Assembly (NCBI RefSeq): GCF_024497955.1
Contig: NZ_JANHKP010000002.1
Location: 186,001 to 250,000 of the forward strand
From: Streptomyces sp. C10-9-1
GTDB taxonomy: Bacteria; Actinomycetota; Actinomycetes; Streptomycetales; Streptomycetaceae
Direction: 5' to 3'
DNA length: 64,000 bases
Made by a program: the position numbers and the translations under genes. The notes below the pieces were generated by a model that saw only the letters and a list, made by a program, of their open reading frames with translations, was not told the origin of the DNA and did not search any database. Numbering within the stretch: the stretch's first letter is position 1; each line of letters starts with the position of its first letter. Shown here in pieces: positions 43,959 through 55,155 of the stretch.

Positions 43959-44165
43959 ATGAACGAGACCATCCAGGCCGTCCTCGAAGGCGGCCCCTCC
44001 GAGCTTCCGGAGCGCATCGTCCAGGTCCCCGCTCCGGGGGAGGACGTGAAGGTGCCCTTCCGCGGCGGCTACGAGCACTTCAGGGCGACCATGCGTCAGC
44101 AGGACACCGAGCGGGGCACGCTGCCCGTCTACGAGTGGTGGGAGCGCACCGAGCTGCCGGGCTGA
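43959..44165 (+). CDS. DUF5988 family protein
   Basis: This 68-residue protein has the DUF5988 pattern: MNETIQAVLEGGPSELPERI at the start, VKVPFRGGYEHF in the middle, and LPVYEWWERTELPG at the end. These small actinobacterial proteins often lie near biosynthetic or regulatory genes and have no known function. An upstream TTG at 43941 is possible, but ATG 43959 with GGGGAG fits better. Confidence 0.85.
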   Translation: MNETIQAVLEGGPSELPERIVQVPAPGEDVKVPFRGGYEHFRATMRQQDTERGTLPVYEWWERTELPG

Positions 44166-44250
44166 CCCTCCGCGTCCGCCCTCCGGCCCCGGTCCGACCC
44201 CTGTGCGGCCGGGACCGCGCAGGGCCCGCTCCCGGCCCGGCGCCCCCGGC

Positions 44251-44697
44251 TCAGTGCGCCGCGCCCGCGGCCCCCTCGGCGGCGGACGCGCCCCCCTCGG
44301 CGGCGACCGCGGCCTCCGCCTCGCGGCTGATGCGCGCGAACTGCTCGCCCATCGCCGCGGAGAGCGCCTGCGCCGCGGAGAGCGGGCGGACCATCACGGT
44401 GAACTCGTCGATCAGGCCGTCCTCCCCGAGGTGCAGCATGTCGCAGCCGTGGACGGTGCGGCCGCCGACCCGGGCGGTGAAGACGAGCACGTGGTCGCGA
44501 CCGCCGGCGTCCTCGATCACGCGGACGTAGCGGAAGTCCTCGAACACCCGCCAGACGCCGCGGAGGATCGCGGCGGTGATCGCCTTGCCCGGGTAGGGGC
44601 GGAAGGCGACCGGGCTGGTGAAGACGACGTCCTCCGCCAGCAGGGCGGCGATCGCGTCGTGGTCGCCCGCCTCGACGGCCTTGCGGAATGCCTGCAC
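44251..44697 (-). CDS. SnoaL-like (NTF2-fold) protein
   Basis: This 148-residue protein begins VQAFRKAVEAGDHDAIAALLAEDVVFTSPVAF and continues with GKAITAAILRGVW, VFTARVGGRTVHGCDMLHLGEDGLIDEFTVMVRP: the cone-shaped NTF2/SnoaL fold with an Ala-rich tail. No catalytic assignment is possible. GTG 44697 is preceded by AGGGAGCAGG. It is divergent from a PadR regulator with two dyads between them, so it is probably the regulator's target. Confidence 0.85.
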   Translation of the reverse strand: MQAFRKAVEAGDHDAIAALLAEDVVFTSPVAFRPYPGKAITAAILRGVWRVFEDFRYVRVIEDAGGRDHVLVFTARVGGRTVHGCDMLHLGEDGLIDEFTVMVRPLSAAQALSAAMGEQFARISREAEAAVAAEGGASAAEGAAGAAH

Positions 44698-44730
44698 GGT
44701 CCTGCTCCCTCGCGTCGAGCCGTCCCTCAG

Positions 44731-44752
44731 CCTATTCAATTTGTTGAGTAGG
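44731..44752. promoter_or_regulatory. Dyad CCTAyTCAA-N4-TTGArTAGG between SnoaL-like and PadR genes
   Basis: Two 9-base half-sites (one mismatch) flank TTTG. It lies in the divergent promoter region and is a candidate PadR operator. Confidence 0.55.
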
Positions 44753-44766
44753 TGTCGAAGACAATA

Positions 44767-44780
44767 ATCACCTCGGTGAT
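44767..44780. promoter_or_regulatory. Perfect dyad ATCACC-N2-GGTGAT before padR
   Basis: A 14-base palindrome 11 bases upstream of the PadR start codon. It may be a second operator or a hairpin in a short leader; there is no ribosome site after it, so the mRNA may be leaderless. Confidence 0.45.
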
Positions 44781-44791
44781 AGCGTGTCCAG

Positions 44792-45370
44792 ATGTCCCTG
44801 AAGCACGCCGTCCTGGCCGCCCTCCTGGAGGGGGAGGCGTCCGGATACGACCTGGCCAAGCTCTTCGACGCGGCCGTGGCCAACTTCTGGTCCGCCACGC
44901 CGCAGCAGCTCTACCGGGAACTGGAGCGGCTGGCGGACGAGGAGCTGGTCAGCGCCCGCCTGGTGGCCCAGGAGCGCAGGCCCACCAAGCGGGTCTTCGC
45001 CCTCACCGAGTCCGGGCTGCGGGCGCTGGCCTCCTTCACGGGGGAACCGCCGCGGCCCACGGCCGTCCGTGACGACCTGCTGGTCAAGATCCAGGCCCTC
45101 GACTGCGGTGACCCGGCCGGGGTGCGGGAGCTGGTGGAGGAGCGGGCCGCGTTCTCGCGCGGGAAGCTCGCCCGCTACGAGCGGCTGCGCGAGCGGCTGC
45201 TCGACGGCCGGGGCGAGGAGGAGTACCTGCGCCGGGCGGAGCGCGTGGGGCCCTATCTGACGCTCCTGCGGGGCCGGGCGTTCGAGGAGGAGAACCTGCG
45301 CTGGTGCGCCCGGGTCCTCACCGTGCTCGCCGAGCGCGAGGCGGCCCGCGGGGCGGCGGAGCCGCGCTGA
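44792..45370 (+). CDS. PadR family transcriptional regulator (first)
   Basis: This 192-residue repressor has an N-terminal PadR winged helix (MSLKHAVLAALLEGEASGYDLAKLF, FWSATPQQLYRELERLADEELV, RRPTKRVFALTESG) and a C-terminal Vir-like helical dimer domain (about 90-190). Effectors are usually small phenolics or drugs. There is no Shine-Dalgarno before ATG 44792. It is divergent from the SnoaL-like gene. Confidence 0.93.
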   Translation: MSLKHAVLAALLEGEASGYDLAKLFDAAVANFWSATPQQLYRELERLADEELVSARLVAQERRPTKRVFALTESGLRALASFTGEPPRPTAVRDDLLVKIQALDCGDPAGVRELVEERAAFSRGKLARYERLRERLLDGRGEEEYLRRAERVGPYLTLLRGRAFEEENLRWCARVLTVLAEREAARGAAEPR

Positions 45371-45380
45371 CCCCGGCGGG

Positions 45381-45400
45381 TGGACGCGCCCCGGGGCGTC
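45381..45400. terminator. Short GC hairpin between convergent genes
   Basis: GGACG and CCCC pair with GGGG and CGTCC with a 2-base bulge. It lies between the first PadR gene (+) and the small membrane protein gene (-). Confidence 0.4.
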
Positions 45401-45424
45401 CCGCGCGGGCGTGGGGCGAGGGCG

Positions 45425-45610
45425 TCAGGCGAGCGCGATGAACAGGCCCAGGGTCACCAGCGCGAGCAACCCCCCGCCCAGTCCGAAGGCCACCGAGCGG
45501 GCCTCGTCCCCCGGGTCCGTGCCCCCGTCGGCGCGGCGCAGCCCGAGGACGGACCTGGCGATCAGGGTCAGCGCGGCCGCGCAGCAGGCGGCGATGAGTG
45601 CGTCGGTCAC
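45425..45610 (-). CDS. Small two-helix membrane protein
   Basis: This 61-residue protein has two hydrophobic helices (LIAACCAAALTLIARSVL and VAFGLGGGLLALVTLGLFIA) separated by a charged loop. GTG 45610 starts 13 bases after the second PadR stop, so the two are probably in one operon. No family is recognised. Confidence 0.55.
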   Translation of the reverse strand: MTDALIAACCAAALTLIARSVLGLRRADGGTDPGDEARSVAFGLGGGLLALVTLGLFIALA

Positions 45611-45622
45611 GCGGCGACGGTC

Positions 45623-46210
45623 TCACGCACCGTCAGCCGTCGCATCCGGGCGGACCCCATCGGGTTCCCCCGGCCCGTCGGCGAGCTCGGACAGGGTGTC
45701 CGAGAGCCAGGCGATCCAGAACGACTCCAGCTCGATCCCGCCCCGCAGCACCACATGCCGGAGCCGGTCCTCGCGGCTGACCCGCCGCTCGGGCGGGAAG
45801 TCGCGCCGCTCGATCTCCCGGTAGGCCGCCAGCTGCTGCCGGTGCAGGAGGAGGTGGCGGCGCAGCTCCTCGTCGAGGTCGGCTCCGCCGCCGGTCGCCG
45901 CCGCCGCCCGCAGACGCAGCAGCAGCGGGTCCCGCACGGCGCGCGGCTCCTCCCTGCGGTCCACCCAGGAGGCCAGCTCCTCCCGGCCCGCGGGCAGCAC
46001 CTCGTACTCCTTGCGCTGCCCGCGGGTCGGCTGGCGGGAGGGGAGGACGCGGATGTGCCCCGCCTGCTCCAGCTTCCCCAGCTCGCGGTAGATCTGCTGG
46101 TGGGTGGCCTGCCAGAAGTAGCCGATGGACCGGTCGAAGCGGCGGGTCAGCTCCAGCCCGGACGAGGGCTTCTCCAGCAGTGCCGTGAGGATGGCGTGCG
46201 GCAGGGACAT
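45623..46210 (-). CDS. PadR family transcriptional regulator (second)
   Basis: This 195-residue repressor parallels the other PadR gene: MSLPHAILTALLEKPSSGLELTRRF, GYFWQATHQQIYRELGKLEQAGHI and RGQRKEYEVLPAGREEL form the winged helix, with a Vir-like C-terminal domain to about 175. It shares the family pattern with the gene at 44792 but differs enough not to be a recent duplicate. It is on the same strand as the 2,4-dienoyl-CoA reductase upstream, 44 bases after its stop, so it may regulate that gene. Confidence 0.93.
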   Translation of the reverse strand: MSLPHAILTALLEKPSSGLELTRRFDRSIGYFWQATHQQIYRELGKLEQAGHIRVLPSRQPTRGQRKEYEVLPAGREELASWVDRREEPRAVRDPLLLRLRAAAATGGGADLDEELRRHLLLHRQQLAAYREIERRDFPPERRVSREDRLRHVVLRGGIELESFWIAWLSDTLSELADGPGEPDGVRPDATADGA

Positions 46211-46254
46211 GGCCGCATCCTAGGGACGCGCGGCCCGCCCGGCCGCGGCCCCGC

Positions 46255-48453
<2,199 letters not shown>

Positions 48454-48481
48454 TTAATCGCCCCGCTTCCAGCCCTCTACC

Positions 48482-49174
48482 GTGGCGCTCGTGGCGGGAT
48501 GGCAGCAGGTGAGCGCACTGGGGGTCGCGGCTGTTCTCGGGGCGCAGGGGGTGGCGATCGCGGCCCCCGTGCCCGAGGAGGCCAACGCGTCCGAGCGGCA
48601 GAAGGTGTCGGCCGGGAGCCCCGAACGGCAGGCGGAGGGCCGTCGGCCGGCGCGGCCGGGTGCGGGACCTCCCGCGGGCTCGGTCACCGTGACCCTGCCC
48701 GGCTCGCCCGGCGCACATGCCTCGGTGGTCGTCTCCGCCGGTCACTGCCCCCCGCCCGGGCGCCCGCCCGGCCCGCCGGAGCCCGCTCCGGAGCCGCCGC
48801 GGCCGACTCCGGAGCCGCCGGCCCCCGAGCCGCCCGTGCCCTCGCCGGAGCCGCCGCGGCCCGAACCGGTGCCGGAACCCGACCCCGTGCCCCCCGCTCC
48901 CGTACCGGAGCCCGCTCCCGAGCCGCCCCCGCCTCCGGCCGCCCCCGCGCCACCGGAGCGGCCCCCCGCGCCCCCGCCCGCCCCGCCGCCGGCGGCCGCT
49001 CCGCCGCCCGAGGCGGTGCCGGTCGCCATCCGCCGCCACCGCCCGGCGGGCCAGGGGCCCGAGGCGGAGGGCACACCGCTCACCGTGCTGATGCTGGTGA
49101 CCACCACCCCCGCAGTCCTCGCGGCCGCCCTCCTGCGCCCCCGGGCGCACTCGGCCGCGCGCCGCGGGCGCTGA
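48482..49174 (+). CDS. Proline-rich exported/membrane-anchored protein
   Basis: This 230-residue protein has an N-terminal signal-like segment (VSALGVAAVLGAQGVAIA), a central 110-residue Pro/Glu/Ala-rich region with repeated PEPP/PEPPxP units, and a C-terminal membrane helix (LTVLMLVTTTPAVLAAALL) followed by Arg/Ala, an LPxTG-less sorting-like end. It is probably a cell-wall-spanning spacer protein. The GTG start is uncertain because there is no strong ribosome site. Such low-complexity genes can be over-called. Confidence 0.6.
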   Translation: MALVAGWQQVSALGVAAVLGAQGVAIAAPVPEEANASERQKVSAGSPERQAEGRRPARPGAGPPAGSVTVTLPGSPGAHASVVVSAGHCPPPGRPPGPPEPAPEPPRPTPEPPAPEPPVPSPEPPRPEPVPEPDPVPPAPVPEPAPEPPPPPAAPAPPERPPAPPPAPPPAAAPPPEAVPVAIRRHRPAGQGPEAEGTPLTVLMLVTTTPAVLAAALLRPRAHSAARRGR

Positions 49175-49272
49175 CGCGGGGCCGGGGGCACCGCGCCCCG
49201 GCCCGGTCCCCGTCCGCCCGCCGCACCGCACGTCCTGCCCCGACCCCGTCGCACCCCCACGGAGAACCCCCC

Positions 49273-50058
49273 ATGTCCGACTGGCTCGTCCTGGCCACCG
49301 TGATGGCGGCCGCCTGCGCCGTCGTCCTCGTCGTCACCGTCCTCAGCCAGCGCCGGCTGCAGGGCGCGGCGGACGGCGCGGCTCCCGCCCCGCGGCAGGA
49401 GACGCCCGACGTGCTCGAGTACATGGTGATGATGGTCGGCGTGGTCTACGCGATCGTCCTCGGCCTCGCCATCGCGGGCGTGTGGGAGGCGCGCGGGGCG
49501 GCCCAGGACGCGGTGCGCACGGAGGCCCAGGCGCTCCACGAGGTCACCCAGCGCGCCCAGGTCTACCCCGCGGACTACCGGGAGCGGCTGCGCACGGACG
49601 TGGACGCCTATGTGAACGAGGTGGTCGCCGGCGAGTGGCCGCGCATGATCGACGAGTCCGAGCTGTCGCCGCGCGGCGCGGAGCTGCTCGCCGCGGTGCG
49701 CACCAGTGTGGCCGAGCGCGCCCCGGCCAACGAGCTGGAGGCCCAGGCGTACCAGCCGATGCTGGACCAGGTGGCCCTGGCCGAGGACGCGCGCAGCGCC
49801 CGGGCGGAGGGTGCCGGGCAGACCCTGCCGGGCATCGTCTGGTTCGGGCTGATCAGCGGGGCCGTGATCACCGTGGGCCTGATCTTCACCATGCAGATCG
49901 GCCGCTCGTTCCGGGAGCTGCTGCTGGCGGGCCTGTTCAGCGCCCTGATCGCGTTCCTGCTCTTCCTGGTGTGGGACTTCGACGCGCCGTTCGGCCGCTC
50001 GGGCAGCGAGTCCGCGGACGCCTTCCGCCAGCTCTTCCCCGGGGCCACCGCCCCCTGA
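49273..50058 (+). CDS. DUF4239 membrane protein
   Basis: This 261-residue protein has four transmembrane helices: one at the N-terminus (LVLATVMAAACAVVLVVTVL), one at about 50-70 (VMMVGVVYAIVLGLAIAGVW), and two near 190-240 (IVWFGLISGAVITVGLIF and LLLAGLFSALIAFLLFLVW). The central region is a helical extracytoplasmic or cytoplasmic domain. It fits the DUF4239 (bestrophin-like) pattern. Function is not established. ATG 49273 follows GGAG. Confidence 0.85.
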   Translation: MSDWLVLATVMAAACAVVLVVTVLSQRRLQGAADGAAPAPRQETPDVLEYMVMMVGVVYAIVLGLAIAGVWEARGAAQDAVRTEAQALHEVTQRAQVYPADYRERLRTDVDAYVNEVVAGEWPRMIDESELSPRGAELLAAVRTSVAERAPANELEAQAYQPMLDQVALAEDARSARAEGAGQTLPGIVWFGLISGAVITVGLIFTMQIGRSFRELLLAGLFSALIAFLLFLVWDFDAPFGRSGSESADAFRQLFPGATAP

Positions 50059-50205
50059 CCCGGTGCGCCCGGACACCGCCCCCGTTCCCCGCGCCGCCCG
50101 CGGGGGGCGGGGGCGGAGCCGTGTCCGCGGGGGCGGGAATAGTGCCCCGGCCGGTCCCGTTGGCGGTATAGTTCAACTTTCAATCAACATCGAGGGGTGA
50201 CCCCC

Positions 50206-51321
50206 ATGGAGTTCGGCATCTTCACGGTCGGCGACGTCACGACCGACCCGACCACGGGCCGCACGCCGAGCGAGCACGAGCGGATCAAGGCCACCCTCGC
50301 CATCGCGCAGAAGGCCGAGGAGGTGGGGCTCGACGTCTTCGCCACCGGCGAGCACCACAACCCGCCCTTCGTGCCGTCCTCCCCGACGACGCTCCTCGGC
50401 TACCTCGCCGCGCGCACCGAGCGGCTGGTGCTGTCCACCTCGACGACGCTGATCACCACCAACGACCCGGTGAAGATCGCCGAGGACTACGCCTACCTCC
50501 AGCACCTCGCCGAGGGGCGCGTGGACCTCATGATGGGGCGCGGCAACACCGGCCCGGTCTATCCGTGGTTCGGCCAGGACATCCGCCGGGGCATCGAGCT
50601 GGCCGTCGAGAACTACGCGCTCCTGCGCAGGCTGTGGCGGGAGGACGTGGTCGACTGGGAGGGGACCTTCCGTACCCCGCTCCAGGGCTTCACCGCCACC
50701 CCGAGGCCCCTGGACGGAGTGCCCCCCTTCGTCTGGCACGGCTCGATCCGCTCACCGGAGATCGCCGAGCAGGCCGCCTACTACGGCGACGGCTTCTTCC
50801 ACAACAACATCTTCTGGCCGATGTCCCACACCAGGAGGATGGTCGACCTCTACCGGCAGCGGTACGCCCACCACGGCCACGGCGGCCCCGAGCAGGCCGT
50901 CGTCGGCCTCGGCGGCCAGGTGTTCATGCGCGGCAACTCCCAGGACGCCGTGCGCGAGTTCCGGCCGTACTTCGACAACGCCCCGGTGTACGGGCACGGG
51001 CCCTCCCTGGAGGACTTCACCGAGCAGACGCCGCTGACGGTGGGCTCGCCGCAGCAGGTGGTCGAGCGCACCCTCGGCTTCCGCGACGCGGTGGGCGACT
51101 ACCAGCGCCAGCTGTTCCTCATGGACCACGCGGGCCTGCCGCTGAAGACCGTGCTGGAGCAGCTGGACATCCTCGGCGAGGAGGTCGTCCCCGTGCTGCG
51201 CAAGGAGTTCGCCGCCCTGCGGCCCGCGGGTGTGCCCGAGACCGCGCCGCCGCACCCCGCCGTCGCGCGCGGGAGCGCCGCTCCCGCCGCCCCTGCCGCC
51301 CACGCCGTCGAGGAGGGCTGA
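50206..51321 (+). CDS. LLM-class flavin-dependent monooxygenase (CE1758 type)
   Basis: This 371-residue luciferase-like TIM barrel uses FMNH2. It shows MEFGIFTVGD, FATGEHHNPPFVPSSP, EGRVDLMMGRGNTGPVYPWFGQD and VWHGSIRSPEIAEQAAYYGDGFFHNNIFWP. A Pro/Ala-rich tail of about 30 residues follows residue 345. The substrate is unknown. ATG 50206 has GAGGGG upstream; TATAGT at 50167 may be a -10 element. The FMN reductase gene follows 4 bases after its stop, so the two form a two-component system. Confidence 0.93.
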   Translation: MEFGIFTVGDVTTDPTTGRTPSEHERIKATLAIAQKAEEVGLDVFATGEHHNPPFVPSSPTTLLGYLAARTERLVLSTSTTLITTNDPVKIAEDYAYLQHLAEGRVDLMMGRGNTGPVYPWFGQDIRRGIELAVENYALLRRLWREDVVDWEGTFRTPLQGFTATPRPLDGVPPFVWHGSIRSPEIAEQAAYYGDGFFHNNIFWPMSHTRRMVDLYRQRYAHHGHGGPEQAVVGLGGQVFMRGNSQDAVREFRPYFDNAPVYGHGPSLEDFTEQTPLTVGSPQQVVERTLGFRDAVGDYQRQLFLMDHAGLPLKTVLEQLDILGEEVVPVLRKEFAALRPAGVPETAPPHPAVARGSAAPAAPAAHAVEEG

Positions 51322-51325
51322 CCCC

Positions 51326-51940
51326 ATGACCGCACCCCGGACCGCCCCCGTGAGGCTCGCCGTCGTCTCGGCGGGACTCGGGGTCCCCTCCTCGACCCGG
51401 CTGCTCGCCGACCGGATCACCGCGTCCGTGCGCGGCGAACTGGCCGCGCGGGAGCGCCCCGTCGAGGTGACCGTCGTCGAACTGCGCGACCTTGCCGTGC
51501 CGATCGCCCACCACCTGGTGACCGGCTTCCCGCCGCCCGCCCTGGAGGAGGCGTCCCTGGCGGTGGCGCGGGCCGACGGCCTGATCGCCGTCACGCCGGT
51601 CTTCAGCGCCAGCTTCAGCGGGCTGTTCAAGTCCTTCTTCGACCTGCTCGACCCGGACGCGCTCACCGGCACCCCGGTGCTCGCCGCCGCCACCGGCGGC
51701 ACCGCCCGGCACTCGCTGGTCCTGGAGCACGCGCTGCGCCCGCTCTTCGCCCACCTGCGCGCCCGGACCGTGCCGACCGCGGTCTACGCCGCCTCCGAGG
51801 ACTGGGGCGGAGCCGGTGACGCGCTCACCGAGGACCTGCCGGTGCGCATCGGGCGGGCGGCCCGCGAGCTCGCCGTGCTGCTGGACGCTCCGGCCGCCGA
51901 TCGGGCGCCACAGCCCGACCCTGCCGACCTGTTTGCGTAG
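51326..51940 (+). CDS. NAD(P)H-dependent FMN reductase (CE1759 type)
   Basis: This 204-residue flavodoxin-like reductase has VVSAGLGVPSSTRLLADRI at the phosphate loop, VTPVFSASFSGLFKSFFDLL in the middle and LAAATGGTARHSLVLEHALRPLF, typical of the CE1759 family. It supplies reduced FMN to the LLM monooxygenase encoded immediately upstream in the same operon. ATG 51326 follows GGAGGG. Confidence 0.93.
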   Translation: MTAPRTAPVRLAVVSAGLGVPSSTRLLADRITASVRGELAARERPVEVTVVELRDLAVPIAHHLVTGFPPPALEEASLAVARADGLIAVTPVFSASFSGLFKSFFDLLDPDALTGTPVLAAATGGTARHSLVLEHALRPLFAHLRARTVPTAVYAASEDWGGAGDALTEDLPVRIGRAARELAVLLDAPAADRAPQPDPADLFA

Positions 51941-52012
51941 TTTTGCATAGGCTTGCGGCGTGTGCATGGGTTCGTGTGCACGCACTAGGCGGACGGCTGC
52001 GGAGGTGGCGAC

Positions 52013-52456
52013 ATGGCAGAGGCAGGCAGGATCGTCGTGGGCGTGGACGGTTCCGAACCGTCGGTCAAGGCCCTCAGGTGGGCCGTCCGCCAGGCCGGTC
52101 TCAGCGGGGAGACACTGGAGGCGGTGATCAGCTGGGAGTACCCGGCGGCGGGCTGGGCGGCCATGGTGCCCTCGCTGCCGCCGGACTTCGACCCCGAGCA
52201 GATGGCCTCGAAGATCCTCGACGACACCCTGGAGCGGACGCTCGGCGCGGAGGCGGCGGCCTCCGTGCAGCGCACGGTCGTCGTGGGGAACCCCGCGCAG
52301 GCGCTGATGGAGCGGGCCGAGGGGGCGGACCTGCTGGTCGTGGGCGACCGCGGCTACAGCGGTTTCAAGGCCGCCCTCCTCGGGTCCGTCGGGCTGCACC
52401 TCTCCCAGCACGCGCCCTGTCCCGTGGTGGTGGTCCGCGGCGGCACCGAGGGGTGA
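52013..52456 (+). CDS. Universal stress protein (UspA family)
   Basis: This 147-residue single Usp domain has RIVVGVDGSEPSVKALRWAVRQA at the N-terminus and the ATP-binding loop VVGDRGYSGFKAALLGSVGLHLSQHAPCPVVVVR near the C-terminus, that is, the G-2x-G-9x-G(S/T) arrangement. It is likely an ATP-binding stress protein induced in starvation or hypoxia. ATG 52013 follows GGAGGTGG. It is followed by a perfect 20-bp terminator. Confidence 0.95.
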   Translation: MAEAGRIVVGVDGSEPSVKALRWAVRQAGLSGETLEAVISWEYPAAGWAAMVPSLPPDFDPEQMASKILDDTLERTLGAEAAASVQRTVVVGNPAQALMERAEGADLLVVGDRGYSGFKAALLGSVGLHLSQHAPCPVVVVRGGTEG

Positions 52457-52461
52457 GCGCC

Positions 52462-52501
52462 GCCGGTCCGGGGCCGCCCGCGCGGGCGGCCCCGGACCGG
52501 C
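52462..52501. terminator. Perfect 40-base palindromic terminator
   Basis: Arms 52462-52481 and 52482-52501 are perfectly complementary (20 bp, effective loop of 4). It separates the universal stress gene (+) from the ABC exporter permease (-). Confidence 0.85.
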
Positions 52502-52511
52502 GCGCACGCGC

Positions 52512-53362
52512 TCACCTGCGGTTGTACAGCCGCATGGTGACGGGACCGAAGACGGCCACCAGCAGGGCGGACCAGCCGAGCGACCAGGCGATGTCCGCGG
52601 CCGGCCACCCGCCCGCCATCAACTCGCGGACGGCCGCGGCCACATGGGTGACCGGGCTGTTGTTCACGAACGCCTGGAGCCATCCGGGCATCGTCCGAGG
52701 GTCGACGAAGACGTTGCTCAGGAAGGTCAGCGGGAAGATCACCATCATGCTGACGCCCATCACCGACTTCTCGGTGCGCAGCAGCAGCCCGAACATCGTC
52801 CAGATCCACGAGAACGAGAACGCGAAGACCATCAGCAGGGCCACCCCGAGCAGCACGCCCGCGACCCCTCCGGCGGGGCGGTAGCCGATCAGCAGGCCGA
52901 CGCCCAGCATGACCGCGGAGGCGATGAGGTAGCGCACCACGTCGCCGAGGAGGTAGCCGACCATCGGCGACGGCCGCCAGATGGGCAGGCTGCGGAAGCG
53001 GTCGAAGACCCCCTTGACGATGTCGGTGTTGACCGCGACGCCGGTGTACATCGTGATCATGACGACGCTCATGGTGAGGATGCCGGGCAGCAGGAACTGC
53101 ACGTACGCCGAGACCGAGCCGGCGATCGCGCCTCCGAAGAGGTACGTGTACATCAGCACCATCATGATCGGGAACGCCGTCACGTCGAACATCTGCTCCG
53201 GCACGTGCTTGATCTTGAGCATCGCGCGCCACCCGAAGGTGAGGGACGTCGTCAGGGCGGACGGGCGCGCGGGGCGCTCGGCGGAGAGCAGCAGCGCGGC
53301 CAGTTCCTCCGCCCGCGGGGCCTCCCGTTCGAGCTCGGTCTCCTGGGTGGTGGTCGTGGTCG

Positions 53363-53366
<4 letters not shown>
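52512..53366 (-). CDS. ABC-2 type exporter permease (DrrB-like)
   Basis: This 284-residue protein has about six transmembrane segments in residues 55-280 and a cytoplasmic N-terminus. It shows [27 protein letters not shown]-type first helix ([14 protein letters not shown]), [12 protein letters not shown] and [21 protein letters not shown], all typical of DrrB-like drug exporter permeases. It is coupled to the ATPase by an ATGA overlap. The exported substrate is unknown. Confidence 0.93.
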
Positions 53367-54328
<962 letters not shown>

Positions 54329-54554
54329 CGTCCGTCCCTTGGTTCCTCCGCTTGCGTGGAGAGGGGACCGGCCCGGTCGCGGAAACTCATCGGTCCCCGG
54401 CCCCGGGCCCGCCCGGACCGGCCGGGTCCCGCGGTCCGGACACGCCGCCGCGCGGCCACCGCCTCCCGCGGTGACCGCGCCGGGTCGGGCCGCTGCCGCG
54501 CGGCCGGCGGCGCGCCCCGCGCCGGGGCCGCCGCTCCCGCACCTGGCCCGCCCC

Positions 54555-54968
54555 CTACTCCCGCACGTAGAAGCTGTAGAACATGACCACGGTCAGCCCC
54601 ACCCCGCAGGCGAGGCCGATACCGGAGGCGCGGAGCACGCTTCCCCCGGCCAGGCTGGTCAGGAACCCGACCGTCGCCCCGAACAGGCCCCCGTAGGCAA
54701 GGGCCCGCAGTTCACGGGGGAGCGCGTGCCCCCAGCGGCCCAGGGCGAAGCCGAGCATCCCGAGCACGAGCGCGCAGATGATCCCGACGAGCCACTGCGC
54801 GCCGTTGGCGATGCCGCCGTCCTGGAACCGCAGGATGGAGGCCGCCCAGAGCCCGGCCGTCACCGCGATCACCGCGGGGAGCGCGAAGCCGAGCGGGCTG
54901 TGGTGCTGCCCGCCGTCCGGCGCGGTCCGGCGGTGCCGCCCGGGGGGCATCGCTGCTTGTGTGGCCAT
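54555..54968 (-). CDS. Hypothetical membrane protein with four helices
   Basis: This 137-residue protein has four hydrophobic helices ([55 protein letters not shown] and [20 protein letters not shown]) after a basic 28-residue leader. No family is recognised. It lies 226 bases downstream of the ABC exporter on the opposite-facing side of a gene-free gap, and is divergent from the oxidoreductase gene. Confidence 0.65.
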   Translation of the reverse strand: MATQAAMPPGRHRRTAPDGGQHHSPLGFALPAVIAVTAGLWAASILRFQDGGIANGAQWLVGIICALVLGMLGFALGRWGHALPRELRALAYGGLFGATVGFLTSLAGGSVLRASGIGLACGVGLTVVMFYSFYVRE

Positions 54969-55155
54969 GGCGCAGACTCCTTCCCTCTCGCCCCGGCGCC
55001 TCCCCGCGCGCCCTCCCTAACAGGGCACACCCGCCCGGGCCCGGCGGCAAGTCCGTACGGGTCCGGACCCGTACGGCCACGACGTGCGCGGACGGGCCCA
55101 CCGGGTGAGAGTGAGGGGCGAGAGACCGGGGGCACCGAGTCGGGAGGCCACGAGG

